Shown here piece after piece: positions 1-11,080 of a stretch of 64,000 bases of DNA (its first letter is position 1; every line of letters begins with the position of its first letter). Source of the stretch: Platanthera guangdongensis (lineage: Eukaryota; Streptophyta; Magnoliopsida; Asparagales; Orchidaceae). The stretch spans positions 94,334,094 to 94,398,093 of the forward strand of contig CM077166.1 of assembly GCA_039583875.1 (NCBI GenBank). The letters run 5' to 3'. The notes below the pieces were generated by a model. The model worked only from the letters and a program-made list of their open reading frames with translations. It ran no database searches and was not told the origin of the DNA. The position numbers and the translations under genes are program-made.

Positions 1-1082
1 ACCCTCTCGGTATGACCATCCGTCTGTGGATGAAAGGCTGTGCTGAAACTCAGCTTAGTTCCCAACATACTATGCACCAACCTTCAATCCTTCGACGTAA
101 AGCGTCCATCTCGGTCACTAACAATACTGCGGGGCACACCATGCAACCATACAATATTATCCACGTAGAGTTTGGCTAACATTTCTACCGTATCCTCCTT
201 CCTGATCGGAATAAAGTGCGACACCTTTGTCAACCTATCTACGACCACCCAAATGGCATCATTTCCCTTCTGTGACTTCGGCAAACCATGCACAGAATCC
301 ATAGATATGTCGTCGAATTTCCATTCTAGGATAGGTAGGGACTTCAAGAAACCTCTGGGTTTCTGGCATTCCTCCTTCACCAATGCACATGTACGACACT
401 TGGCCACATAAAGTGCTACGTCCTTCTTCAATCCTAGCCACCAAAATAATTTCTTTATGTCTCTATACATCTTCTTGCTTCCCGGGTGGATTGAGTACTT
501 GGTATGATGAGCCTCATACATCAACTCCTTTCGAAGATTATCCGCACTAGGAACGCATAGGCGACCATCCTTCCTTAGCAACCCATCCTTAATAACAAAC
601 TGGGAATTTGACCCATCCAAGAATTCATCTATGATCCGCTTCATGCTGCTATCCTGAACCAAAGCCTGTCGAACTCTATCAGCTAGGTCACACTGCACCT
701 CTATCCAAAATAGTTTTGCCTCAGCCCTAGACTGCTTGTCAATACAAGATATCTCCAAAGCCTCCAACTCATGGACCAATCTCTCATCATGTACCGATAA
801 CCAGTTGGCCTGTGCGGGAATCTTACGACTCAACGCATCTGCCACTGCATTTCCCTTCCCAGGCACATAATGTATCTTGAAGGTGTAGTCCCCTAAGAAC
901 TCCATCCACCTCCGCTGCCTCATGTTCAGATCCTTTTGGTCCAACAAGTACTTCAAGCTCTTATGATCGGTGTAAATATCGACCTTCACACCGTACATGT
1001 AGTGCCTCCAAAGCTTTAGAGCAAATATCACGGCTGCTAACTCTAAGTCGTGGACCGGATAATTTCTCTCGTGAGCCTTCAA
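1..1082 (-). pseudogene. pol: Element A RNase H end and integrase
   Basis: The frame starts in RNase H (motifs [10 protein letters not shown] and VADALSRK). It continues through an HHCC zinc-binding domain (H-H pair near residues 191-200, CRTC further on) into the integrase core. The first two acidic residues of the DDE triad lie in ISMDSVHG and [13 protein letters not shown] at 82-84 interrupts the frame. The downstream AFHPQTDGHTE block carrying the catalytic glutamate is still readable at about 8-50. The integrase C-terminus lies outside the window. This is a non-functional copy, and it is in the same frame as the preceding RT segment. Confidence 0.9.
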
Positions 1083-1526
1083 TTATCGTGAACCATAGGC
1101 TATCACTCTCCCATGCTGTAGCAGAACACAGCCCAAACCACTGCCCGAAGCATCACTATAGATCTCGAACCCTTCGGTTCCACTTGGCGAACATAATATA
1201 GGCATCATGGTCAACCGCATCTTCAGCTCTTCAAAAGCCTGTTCGCACACCGGAGACCACACAAACTTCTGATCCTTCCTTATCAACATCTTGAGTGGAA
1301 GTGCTATCCGTGAAAAGTTCTCTACGAAGCGCCTGTAGTAGCCAGCAAGCCCTAGAAAACTTCGGACCTCTGCCACTGTAGTCAAAGCAGGCCACTCACG
1401 TATCGCCACTATCTTCGCCGAATCCATAGCTATCCCTTCTCCACTGACAACATGACCAAAGAACGCTATCAAGGATAACCAGAATTCACACTTGGAGAAC
1501 TTAGCATACAACTGATTCCTTCTCAA
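1083..1526 (-). pseudogene. pol: Element A RT thumb/connection and start of RNase H
   Basis: The segment contains KFSKCEFW, the [16 protein letters not shown] motif of the RT connection region, and the first RNase H aspartate in [15 protein letters not shown]. It ends with a TAA at about 1083, where related elements have glutamine (YGSRQLK), which suggests a C-to-T change. Two further stops in the same frame at about 1527-1571 separate it from the RT catalytic region. All of A pol lies in one frame broken only by nonsense codons. Confidence 0.88.
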
Positions 1527-1571
1527 CGTCTACAACACCATGTGTAGATGATTGTAGTGATCCTCCTCGCA

Positions 1572-2640
1572 CTAAGAGTACACCAGGATATCATCGATAA
1601 ATACTATCACGAAATGATCAAGGTACTCTCTGAAATTCTTGTTCATCAGATCCATAAACACTGATGGCGCATTCATCAACCCAAACGGCATGACCGTGAA
1701 CTCGTAATGCCCAAACCGCGTACTGAATGCTGTCTTTGGGATGTCGTTCTCCCTTATCCTCAACTGGTAGTACCCGGACTTCAAATCTAACTTCGAATAC
1801 AACGTTGACCCAACCAACTGATCAAATAGATCGTCAATCCTCTGAATCAGATACTTATTCTTTTCCGTAAGCTTGTTCAATTGCCAGTAGTCGATATAAA
1901 GCCGCAAGCTCCCATCTTTCTTCTTAACAAAGAGAACTGGTGCGCTCCAAGGCGATGAACTTGGACGCACATAACCTTGCTCTAGCAACTCTTGCAGTTG
2001 CACCTTCAACTCTGCCATCTCTCTTGGCACTATTCGATATGGAGAGCGTGACACCGGTTTGGCACCCGGTACCAGCTCAATGGTAAAATCAATCTCCCGC
2101 TGAGGATGGGCTCCTGGGAGATCATCTGGGAACACATCGGGATACTCAGACACAACTGGGATACTGCCAAGACTTGGCTTAGGTGTCAAAGTCTGCACTA
2201 ATGTGACAAACAGCTCTGCCCCAGATCGAACTGCCTTAAACACCTGAAGAGCCGACATCAAAATCTTACCCGACCCCTTCATGCCCGCAAAAGTAGTTTC
2301 CTGATCAGTGTTCAGACCCAACCTTGCTTCCTTATGGTTGCAATTAATACATGCACCCTGCTCAGAGAGCCAATCCATACCGAAGATTACGTCGAACTCT
2401 ACTAACGGTAGAATCAACGCTCGCAAATCAAACTCCTGGTCTCCAATCTGAATCTTCACCACGCAGATCCTATCCGCGCGCATTGAGCACCCATTGGGCA
2501 ACAACACATCCAACTAGTCCTTTGCCATCGAGGATGGAACTCTGATGCCCGATATGAATTTTTCGGACAAGAAGGAATGCGATGCTCCCATATCAAACAG
2601 GGCTCTCGCCGGAAACTCAAATATCAACACAAATCCTAGC
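1572..2640 (-). pseudogene. pol: Element A protease and reverse transcriptase
   Basis: The protease active site reads LFDMGASHSF at about 2571-2600. Functional relatives have DSGA or DTGA, so the catalytic triplet is altered. A TAG at 2514-2516 splits the protease. The long frame from 2513 then carries the protease C-terminus ([10 protein letters not shown]) and the RT fingers and palm ([34 protein letters not shown]). It ends at the catalytic [10 protein letters not shown] box at about 1572-1600. This is Ty3-type RT by these motifs. RT and protease are in the same frame. Confidence 0.9.
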
Positions 2641-2703
2641 ATCAACAATAGAAAGCTAACAAACAAAAGAGGTAACAACTACATAAAGTTAATCTGCTAT
2701 AAA

Positions 2704-3792
2704 TTAACTCATACATATCAACACGTCAGCTTGTTTTATGGCCTCTTGTAGACCAAGGTTGTATACTCTAGGCTGGGCTGGAGCATGATGGGACGCGGTT
2801 GACTCCACCGCCTTCCCTTTCTCCTCATAAGTCGCTCCAGACTTCCTCTCAGACTTTGAATGTCCGCTCCAACACTCACGAGCAAAATGCCCCGTCTTCC
2901 CGCAGTTGTAGCAAGCTCCTAGGACTCGACGTGTAGTTTCCCCCGACGCATCAGCCGAAGGGGCTGATTTCGAAGTCCTCTGCTTCTTGTTCCATCTGCG
3001 GAATCCTGACTTTGAACTAGGCACTTTGAACTCTACCTTCTTTTCTCCTGAGTCTTTCTTCTCTTGCACCCTATTAGCAAACTTTTCCAAGGATCGGGCC
3101 GAGTTGACCAAGACTAGGAAGCCCTACGCCTTAGGCCCAGCAAAGAGTAACTGTAGGTCACCACGAATATCCTCATAAAATTGGTTGGTCTTCCTCTCCT
3201 CTTCCGTAACCATAGCCCCAGCATACCGACCCAACCGTGTAAACTCGTGGAGGTACTCGTCCACGCTACTGGCTCCCTGAGTTAGCCCAAGATACTGATT
3301 CTCCATCTCCAACTTCTGAGCAGAGGGTAGGTATCTGGCCAAGAATAGTCTAGATAATTCCTCCATTGGCACATCAGCAAGTTGCCTTCCCACTAGAAGA
3401 TGAAACTCCAACTCATCCCACCACAGCCTCGCTTCCCCCGCCAAAAGAAAGGTTTATATGGTGGTCTTCTGCCACTCCTCAGTTAATGTGGCTATCAAGA
3501 CCCTCTTTATCGAAGAGAGCCAGTCCTCAGGTTGATCTGGCGTTCCAGTCCCATCAAATACTGGGGGATGAAAGCCCATTACATGCTTAAGCTGCTTCTC
3601 CGTAGCTCTCCTCGGCTCTACCAGATCAACTGCTATGCGCTCCACCACTCTCGGCTCTGCCGCCCTAACCGGTTCTTGCTCATTCGTAGGAGGTGCGTGA
3701 TACATTTGCCCTGCAGGTTGGGCATTTATCACTGCAAATACCACCTCAGCCACCAACCTGATGGTTTCCGCTGAAGGAGGTGTTGTAGGCAC
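2704..3792 (-). pseudogene. gag: Element A gag
   Basis: Three pieces in one frame are separated by single stops near 3121 and 3447. The N-terminal part (3454-3792) matches the B gag (AETIRLVAEVVFAVINAQPA). The middle part (3124-3444) holds the capsid-like block ARLWWDELEFHLL and FLARYLPSAQK. The C-terminal part (2704-3111) holds one CCHC zinc knuckle, CYNCGKTGHFAREC. The start region near 3863 aligns with the B gag start, but the initiator reads GTA, so the ATG is lost. The gag is in a different frame from pol. Confidence 0.88.
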
Positions 3793-3873
3793 GTCCCTTG
3801 GTGCACTACTTTCCGCTGATTGCGGACGCTCTGACTGACCAGCACTGCTCCTAGCTACCTATAGTAGCAATGA

Positions 3874-6161
3874 TGTAACGCCCCGAAACTCAAAAGAGCG
3901 ACGGGGGACGTTTTGGGCCAGATTTGGAATCTTGCAGTAGGCACACGGTCTGGGACACGGGCGTGTCCCAGGGCGTGTCAGGCTGGAGTTGATGATTTGG
4001 TCGAGAGGTCGATGATTTTGGAGTCGACGATCATCGAGCAGAGAGCACGGCCTGAGACACGGGCGTGTCTCAGGGCGTGTCGAGCCCGTGTCGACGATCG
4101 GCCAGGGGTGTCGACGAATTTCGCTCGACGAAGTGTCGAGACGGGGTACACGGCCTGAGATACGGGAGTGTCTCAGGGTGTGTCGAGCCCGTGTCGACGA
4201 TCGGCCATGGAAGTCGACGATTTTCGCTCGACGAAGTGTCGAGACAAGGCACACGGCCTAGGACACGGGCGTGTCCAAGGCCATATCGGGTGGTCGACGA
4301 ACTTCACTCGAAGAAGTGTCGAGACAATGAACACGGCCTAGAGCCCAGTCGTGTTCGAGTGGATACGGGTTAGGACACGGGCGTGTCCAAGAACCCGTGT
4401 GAGTCTCGGGTTGTTTTTGGGCTGTGTCGATGGAGGCACACGGCCGACCACACGGCCGTGTCAGTTGGAACACGGGCGTGTCAGGTCGAACACGGGCGTG
4501 TTCGATGCCCATGTGTTATTCCAGGCGCGTCGATTTTGACGGCGAATGGGGGATACGGCCCTGGACACGGGCGTGTGCCAGGCCGTGTTCGGTCCAGATT
4601 GTACATTTCAGACCCGAATCAAGGCCGTTCGTTTCTTTAATTTGGGATCCAATGGCTGGGGGTTGTTCCTGATCGGATATACACGGTATTGGACCCTTGA
4701 AACCCTCATTTCACTTGAGAGGTTATCTTTCTAAAGTATAGAGAGAGAGGAGAGCCAAAGGAAGAAGAAGAAGCTAGATCCGGCCATTGGAGGAGCTTCG
4801 AAGCTCCAAATCGCGAGACGACTTCGGATCTACGGAGGCAAAGAGAGTGCGGTGCTTTTCATCTGCTTACATTTCCATGGCGCCAAAGAGGAATGCTAGG
4901 GTAACGATTCTGTTCTTGAGCATGTGAAGCTCTTCTTCTTTGCATAGGAAGCCCGCTCTCGCGAGTTTGCGGTGAGTTGGAGGTGTTCCTACGGGTAGAC
5001 ATGAATAGTCCCCGTTGTGTAGAGTCCGTAAACGAGAACGGACATAGACATGATGTGTGAAGCCTACCCGAACATGTTGGTCTGGATCGGTGATGTTGCA
5101 TTGCATAAATGCCGGAGAAGACTCTGTGCGATTATTTGTTTTTCGGGTTTTCTACATGGTAGATTGCAACAGGGAGCCTTGGGGATTAACCCAAAGGTGC
5201 ACCCGGAAAACTGGGTGGATGCGTGATCTTGCCAACTTGGTGGCCAGAGAGCCAACTTGAACATAACCGGGTTATGTGAATTGTGATGGAAATGGGACTC
5301 GGGAGAAGTTTGACCTGCACATATAGTTTAAATTACCGTTGCGATGTGAGCACGGGTCAGATGGAACCGTACCCATTCTATGTCGTTCGGGTTAAAGAGA
5401 CCTAAAGTTACATGGCACTTGTCGTTGGCATAGATGAGGGTCTTCGGCGGTCTATGGTTTTAATTACCGTGACCCATGCCGGGAAGACAAATTGCTCATT
5501 GTTTCGCCGTCCAAAGGGATGGTGGTGAGTCGGCAGACTTAGACTGTGATTGCCGCGAATGTGCCCTGAGAGCACGGGGTGTGTGGCCGTGTGAGCCTAT
5601 GCCTGTGATGAAATGTATATTTATACACTGCTTGTTATGCTAATATGTGCAGGGAAGGAGCATCGCCGCCCCGAGTTGGGGGCGGGATCGTTATAATTTG
5701 GTCAGCATTGCTGACCATTGCCTTTATTTGCCACCGTGTGGTGGTTTTGTTGCTTGCAGGTGCTGCTGGACCAAGCGGTCAATAGCGGGCTAAAGCCCAA
5801 ATTGCGAAGCCGGCCCTCGAAGGCCTAATTGGAGTGTTTACTGCTTTTACTCATGTATGACCGGCCTGCGTGCCGTGGTTTGTAAAACATGTAATATTGA
5901 AGTAAACCATTTTGTAAGGCCCTAAGGCTTGTACTCGTGTATGTACGACATTCCTATTTGGTGTATTAGTGGACATTCGTGCTCTTTATGCTGGTTTTTT
6001 TATTTCAACTTAAACTGCTTCCGCTAGAATGCTCTGCGTAGGATGTTATGATTGGTTGGATGGTTTCCATTGAGTAACCACCCGGTCTGTCTGTGATATA
6101 TGGCGTCGGGCCACGGCCGGACCTACTGCTATATGCTATGCGACAGATAGGTGGTGTTACA
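3874..6161 (+). repeat. LTR of element B (about 2.29 kb)
   Basis: The repeat begins TGTAACGCCCC and ends GTGTTACA, giving the inverted TGTAAC/GTTACA ends expected of an LTR. It is followed within three bases by a tRNA-iMet-type primer site. Between about 3930 and 4600 it is packed with short palindromes of the ACACGGGCGTGTC type and TCGACGA motifs. The rest (about 4740-6161) is unique LTR sequence with a purine-rich GAGAGAGAGG tract near 4740. The same sequence occurs reversed in the G and I LTRs. The insertion cut element A. The five bases before it (AATGA) are the presumed TSD, but the other end is missing. Confidence 0.85.
3930..4600 (+). repeat. Palindromic motif cluster in B LTR
   Basis: Imperfect repeats of GACACGGGCGTGTC and CACGGCC(T/G)GAGACACG alternate with TCGACGA and CTCGACGAAGTGTCGAG units. 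Spacing is irregular, so this is a cluster of dyads rather than a strict tandem array. Long spurious open frames on both strands come from this composition. Confidence 0.8.
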
Positions 6162-6164
6162 ATT

Positions 6165-6177
6165 TGGTATCAGACTA
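6165..6177 (+). other. Primer-binding site of element B
   Basis: TGGTATCAGA lies three bases after the LTR end and matches the 3' end complement of plant initiator tRNA-Met, as used by many Ty3 chromoviruses. The bases after it (CTACTGG) diverge from the expected GCCAGG, consistent with decay. The stretch 6178-6387 is untranslated leader with no feature that I recognise. Confidence 0.8.
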
Positions 6178-6387
6178 CTGGTTTTGGTCGGGCTTAAAAT
6201 GAATTCGTGGAAGAATTCTTTTTAAGGGGTGGTGAGCACATGTGTGTGTGTCATCGTTATAACAGTAAAAGAACCCATGAATGTCCACTTAGGAATGAAA
6301 ATACACGTGTTTGAGGAACCTACGTGTTCCTATAATTGGTGTTGGCAATTTTATTTGGTCGCTTAACGGTATTTTGTGCCACTATAG

Positions 6388-7328
6388 GTGACCAGAAGTG
6401 GTGCTGGGCCGTCGGAACGTCGAGTTTCTGAGGCTAGCAGTGCACCTAATGAAGCTCCTGCAACACCTCTATCGGCTGATACCATACGATTGGTGGCCGA
6501 AGTAGTGTTGGCCATGATTAATGCGCAGCCTGCAAGCCAAACGCAGCAGCCCGCTCCTGTGATGGAGCAGGTACCGCTGCAAGTGGCTGAGCCGAGGAGA
6601 GTGGAACAGGTAGTAGTGGAGCCGTTGGTGCCAAGGAGGGCAGCGGAGAGACAGCTCAAGCATGTCATGATCTTTAATCCTCCGGTATTCTCGGGGTTGG
6701 GAACCCCATCTCAAGCTGAAGACTGGCTTTTCAGGGTGAAGAGAGTCATGACAGCAACGGAGACGGAGGAGTGGCAAATGACCACCATTGCTACGTTCCT
6801 TTTGGATGGTGAAGCGAGAATATGGTGGGAAGGATTGGAGCTGCATCTATTGAGAGGTAGGCAACTTGTTGATGTCTCGATGGAGGAGTTCTCGAGATTG
6901 TTCTTAGCTAGATACCTCCCTTCGGCGCAGAGGATAGCGTTGGAGAACGAGTTCCTGAAGTTGGTACAAGGAGACAGTATCGTGGATGAATATCTCCATG
7001 AGTTTACTCATTTGAGTCGATATGCTAGCTCCACCATAGCGGATGAGGATCGCAAGACGAATCGATTCTACGAAGGGTTGAGAGATGAGTTGAGGTTACT
7101 ACTCTCGGGGCCGATGACGCAGGGTTTCTTGACCTTGGTCAACACGGCATGATCCTTGGAGAAGGACATGAAGAATGTTCAAGCGAAGAAGAACGTGGGT
7201 GAGAAGAAATCTGGGTTCAAAGTGCCGACTACTTCAAAGTCTGGCTATCAAAGATTCTTCAAGAAGCATAATACTTCGGGTCCAGCTCCTTCTGGTGCTT
7301 CTGGGGCGACTACGAGTGGGACCACGGG
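6388..7328 (+). pseudogene. gag: Element B gag, truncated
   Basis: The frame opens with GTG directly after a TAG. The aligned start in A is also changed, so the original ATG (before ACCAGAAGTGG) is lost. The product is gag-like: a proline-rich N-terminus, then ATFLLDGEARIWWEGLELHLL and FLARYLPSAQRIALENEFL, which matches the capsid block of A. A TGA at 7150-7152 interrupts it. The frame resumes with a lysine-rich stretch (KKNVGEKKSGFKVP) that normally precedes the zinc knuckle. The knuckle is missing because sequence of a Tat-type LTR begins at 7329. Confidence 0.88.
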
Positions 7329-8079
7329 TGTTAACCCCTCAGTCCGCAACATACTACAAGATTCCAAAGCCCCCCATTCAGCAGGCGCGGACAGGATTTG
7401 TCCGTCCGCCCAGTCCGGAACTGTCACCAGTCGGGCGCCGAGGGTGATACTCCAGCAGCGGATGCAAGGACCAGTCCGCTCAGTCTGCTGGCTCTTTGGG
7501 TAACAGGTTCTCCAGCAGCGGACGCAGTATCTCGTCCGCCCAGGCCGCCGCCCTCCACTGGGCGCGCCCAGCAGTAGTGGAAGCTCCAGCTCGGGAGCCC
7601 AGTCCGCCACTTCTGTGCGGACTGGCGTGTTCTTTCTTTTTGCTTCCCGTCACCGCTGCCCGGTTCTCCTGTACCCCGGGCAGCCGGTTTTTTTTGCCCT
7701 GCCCGTTTGGGCAGGCCCCCTATCCTATAAATAGGGGGGAGGTGGTGCACTCAAGGCACGCTGACTCGGACCCAGGAGCCTACTTGTTACAGGCTGCGGA
7801 CTCGAATCCTATGCCTTGCGGACTCCCCCTTGCTCTACTTCCCTCAGTCTTTTCCTTTCACTTATAACTAGATCCTTCTTCAATCAAGGGAAAGCCCGTC
7901 GCAAGAGAGGCATTCAGGCCGCGACGGGCGAAGTCTGTTGTTGCCGCGGTTCACGGCCCTGCTCATCTTCCAGCTCTCATCCGCTTAGTAGATCGCTACT
8001 CGCAGTCTCCCTATTCCCCCTGTGATCGAACAAGTTAGCTGGTTGTGCTCGACCCCCCTTGTGTTTTCGTGCATCAACA
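7329..8079 (+). mobile_element. Tat-type LTR 1 (751 bp), solo or rearranged
   Basis: It runs from TGTTAACCCC to GCATCAACA and matches the 5' LTR of element D (753 bp) in length and sequence along its whole extent. The flanks are not the D internal sequence, so it is not followed by its own element. The flanking bases (ACGGG left, CATAG right) do not form a TSD, so a clean solo-LTR history is not supported. It contains a TATA box at 7726-7733 and a nine-base inverted repeat, GCCCGTCGC/GCGACGGGC, at 7894-7902 and 7921-7929. Confidence 0.9.
7726..7733 (+). promoter_or_regulatory. TATA box of Tat LTR 1
   Basis: TATAAATA sits in a C-rich then G-rich setting (CCTATCC before, GGGGGG after). It is in the same place as in the D LTR at 55516-55523. 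Confidence 0.65.
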
Positions 8080-8187
8080 CATAGCACAATCATGAATAGC
8101 TTGACATTGCATAAGCACAACGTGCCAAGCTAAAGATTTGCAGGATGACATACGTACACACAAGGTTTTGAGTATGTGGTTGAGTTC
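8080..8187. other. Unassigned junction between Tat LTR 1 and element C
   Basis: About 108 bases that match no other part of the window that I can see. Near its end, at 8171-8187, is a copy of GAGTATGTGGTTGAGTTCA, which also occurs within C gag at 8452-8470. This suggests a rearrangement at this junction. Confidence 0.5.
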
Positions 8188-9093
8188 ATGATCCTGGATG
8201 ATTTGCTGATTTCCATAGAGGAGATGTTTCACTATTCTGGAGTTTCTGATGATCAGAAGGTGATGCTTGCCGCCTACCAGCTGAAGGGGTTGGCAAAGAA
8301 TTGGTGGATGAGAGAGAAGGAGGGCATGGTAGGAGGATGATCTTGGGTTTCCTTCAATGAGATATTGATGAGGAAGTTTCTACCTACATTTGAGCGGGAC
8401 AGATTGATGAACGATTTCTTGCATCTGAAGTAGAGGCAGTTCGCGGTCAACGAGTATGTGGTTGAGTTCAGCAAACTCAGTCGGTTTGCCCCCAATTTGG
8501 TGTGTTCTGAGAAAGATAGAGTGAAGCATTTCCTTGGTGGCCTGAGAAGTGATGTCCAGCAATTAGCGATTGCTCATGGAGCGGTGAGTTATGCTGGTGC
8601 GGTAGAAGCCGCTTTGAAAGTGGAGGCCATCGAAAATACTAAGCAAAGAGGGCAGTAGGCAAGGAATGAAAAGAGGAAAGCGGTTGAAGGAACGAGCCCC
8701 CAGGTATCCGGTGCTCTTTCAAGAAAGAGGAACAAAGAGGTTTGTAGCTTCTATGGCAGACCAGGCCATCCCGGGGAGAAATTGTTTAAGAGGTCGGTAG
8801 CACAGAAGGAGCAGGTTCATGCTATTCAGGGCGCTCCCAGGCAGAACGTGGTGTGTACCTTGTGTAAGAAAGAGGGGAATGTTGTTGCCCACTGCTGGTT
8901 GAAAGATAAGGTCTGCTATCAGTGTGGACAGAAGGGTCATAGCAAGGCAAGGTGCCCGCAACTCCAGTCTGTGCTCCGACCAGTTACTCCTCAGGCATTG
9001 CCACCGCCTCAGTCTATGGATAAAGGCCAAGGGAAGCTGAATGTGATATCATCAGCGGAGGCTCAAACTTCGACGAAAGTCATTTCAAGTTAG
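8188..9093 (+). pseudogene. gag: Element C gag, 5'-truncated
   Basis: One frame with stops at about 8338, 8431 and 8656. The first readable residues (ILDDLLISIEEMF) match the middle of the F gag, so the N-terminus is missing. Then come the capsid block (AAYQLKGLAKNWW, RKFLPTFERDRLMNDF), the SKLSRFAP segment, and two clear CCHC knuckles, CTLCKKEGNVVAHC and CYQCGQKGHSKARC. A first knuckle has lost residues (CSFYGRPGHPGEKL). The tail (GKLNVISSAEAQTS) also matches F. Gag and protease share the same frame. Confidence 0.9.
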
Positions 9094-9167
9094 ATGTTCT
9101 CTCTAGTCTTTATGTTTTAGTTGCAGTTGTAGTTTTGCTATTATTTTCCTTAAATGCGTGTGCAATT

Positions 9168-9471
9168 TTGTATAGAAAGTTTTAAGGTAAAGAACCGTTG
9201 GACGTGCGTTCTCTTCGACTCAGGTGCTACCCACTCATTTGTGGTTAGGGCCTTTGTAGAGCGATTCTAGTTGGATCTAGATCGTGTCGGTGATGCCTTT
9301 TGTGTCAAGTTCCCCTGGGGTGATTCCGTGATATCGGATCAGGGCATTCAGGATTGTCCTATTATGTTGGGGGATTTTCTGGCTAAGGCAAATCTGAAGG
9401 TGATTGACTTGGAGTATTTCGATGTTATCTTAGGCATGGATTGGTTGTCCCGATATGATGCGGTGATCTAA
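9168..9471 (+). pseudogene. pol: Element C aspartic protease
   Basis: The active site LFDSGATHSF lies at about 9206-9241 and is intact. A TAG near 9268 follows it. The frame continues through FCVKFPWGDSV and [17 protein letters not shown], the conserved end of Ty3 proteases, to a TAA at about 9469-9471. The frame is the same as gag and the following RT. The short stretch 9094-9167 between gag and protease has several stops. Confidence 0.88.
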
Positions 9472-9486
9472 TACAGGGGTAGGCGC

Positions 9487-10452
9487 TTGGATTTCAAGAA
9501 GGACAACGGTCAACCTGGGAGTACTTATGCTGATCCGGGCCAGGTCTCTCCGGCGATTTCTGCGGTATGTGTTCAGAGGCTATTTCGATCTGATTGTTTT
9601 GCTTGCTTTGTCTCAGTGCTGGGGACTATTAGCAGTTTACCGCGGTTGGATGAGATTCTTGTTGCGCGTGAGTTTTCTAATGTGTTTCCTAGCGACCTTC
9701 CCAGTCTTCCTCCTGACAGAGATTTCGAGTTTGTGATTGATTTGGAGCCAGGTACGCGTCCTATTGCAAAGGCGTCGTACCGGATGGCCCCGCGAGAGCT
9801 GGAGGAGTTGCATACCAAGCTGGATGAGTTATTGGAGAAGGGTTTCATAAGGCCGTGTTTGTCGCCTTGTGGTGCTCCTGTTCTTTTTGTAAAGAAGAAG
9901 GATGGATCGATGCGCCTTTGCATCGACTACATGGAGATGAATAAGGTCACCATTAAGAACAGGTATCCTCTGCCTAGGATCGATGACTTATTCGATCAGT
10001 TGCGTGGTAGCTCGGTATTTTCTAAGATTGACCTTCGATCAGGCTATCATCAGCTCAGGAGCCGTGAGTCAGACATTCCACGGACTACTTTCAGATCGAG
10101 GCATGGGCATTTCAAATTCCTGGTTATGTCATTTGGTTTGACCAACGCGCCATCAACATTCATGGACATGATGAACCGGGTGTTCAACGAGTTTCTGGAT
10201 AAGTTTGTGGTCGTATTTATAGACGATGTTCTGATTTATTCGCGGAATGTTGTAGAGAATGATCAGCACTTGCGATTGGTTTTATCTACTTTGAGAGACC
10301 ATCAGTTATTCGCCAAGCTGAGTAAATGTGAATTCTGGTTGCCCCAGGTTTCCTTCCCGGGTCATGTGGTGAACAAAGATGGCATTTCGGTTGACCCGGA
10401 AAAGATTTCTGCAGTGATGGACTGGCATAGGCCGAGCATCCAAGGATATTAA
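9487..10452 (+). pseudogene. pol: Element C reverse transcriptase
   Basis: An open frame of 321 codons carries the protease-RT linker ([17 protein letters not shown]) and the RT fingers and palm ([37 protein letters not shown]). The catalytic FIDDVLIYS box and [12 protein letters not shown] follow. The frame ends at 10452 because the next segment ([15 protein letters not shown]) is in the next frame, a net one-base insertion near 10445. The segment is closely similar to F RT. Confidence 0.9.
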
Positions 10453-10459
10453 GAGCTTC

Positions 10460-11080
10460 TTGGGGTTGGTCGAATACTATAGAAGATTCGTGGAGGGATT
10501 TTCTACATTGGCAGCGCCCTTGTCTAAGCTGACGCAGAAGAATGCGACCTTCATTTGGAGCGAGAAATGCGAGGAGGCCTTTCTGGAGCTAAAGAGGAGG
10601 TTATGCACTACTGCTGTTTTGACATTGCCTACGGAGGGCATGGACAATGTTGTGTATGTGGATGCCTCGCATGTTGGGCTCGGAGGTGTGTTGATGCAAG
10701 AAGGGAAAGTGATTGCGTAGGGGTTGAGGCAATTGAAGACTCATAAGAGGAACTACCCTACGCTTGATCTAGAGTTCGCAGTAGTGATCTTTTCCCTGAA
10801 GCTGTGGAGACATTTACTTTATGGTACGTAGTGCAAGATCTTCACCAATCATAAAAGCCTGAAGTATGTCTTCACCCAGAAGGGGCTGAATTTGCCCCAG
10901 CGGCATTGGTTAGAGTATGTTGCAGATTATGATGTGGAGATTCAGTATTATACGGGCAAGGCCAATGTGGTGGCTGACGCCCTGAGCCGTAAGACGGGAA
11001 AGATCTTTAACCTCTCCGTTGAGCGCTTGGTGGAAGTGTTCCTCTTGATGGACATCTCGGTGGGGTGCTGTGACTTGTAG
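10460..11080 (+). pseudogene. pol: Element C RT connection and RNase H
   Basis: [22 protein letters not shown] is followed by RNase H with [15 protein letters not shown] (first catalytic Asp). Stops at 10718 and about 10830 interrupt it. The frame resumes with [32 protein letters not shown], the RNase H C-terminus, and ends in a TAG at about 11078. All parts are in the shifted frame that integrase also uses. Confidence 0.87.

Larger units (their letters stand above)
1..3873 (-). mobile_element. Element A: Ty3/gypsy chromovirus-like retrotransposon, interrupted at its 5' side
   Basis: On the minus strand the order is gag, protease, reverse transcriptase, RNase H, integrase, which is the Ty3 order. 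The element runs off the left edge inside integrase. On the right it stops abruptly at 3873, just before the gag start region, where the LTR of element B begins. No LTR or primer-binding site of A is visible, so its 5' leader and LTR lie elsewhere. Its gag closely resembles that of B, so the two are probably one family. Confidence 0.9.

Noticed and set aside
3859..4640. Overlapping long ORFs on both strands rich in Arg, Pro, Thr and Cys
   Set aside because: They are by-products of GC-rich palindromic repeats in the B LTR. The same happens at 25.3-25.8, 34.8-35.3 and 40.0-40.5 kb.
7496..8025. ORFs in the Tat LTR 1
   Set aside because: They span TATA box and LTR ends and are matched only by the other Tat LTR.
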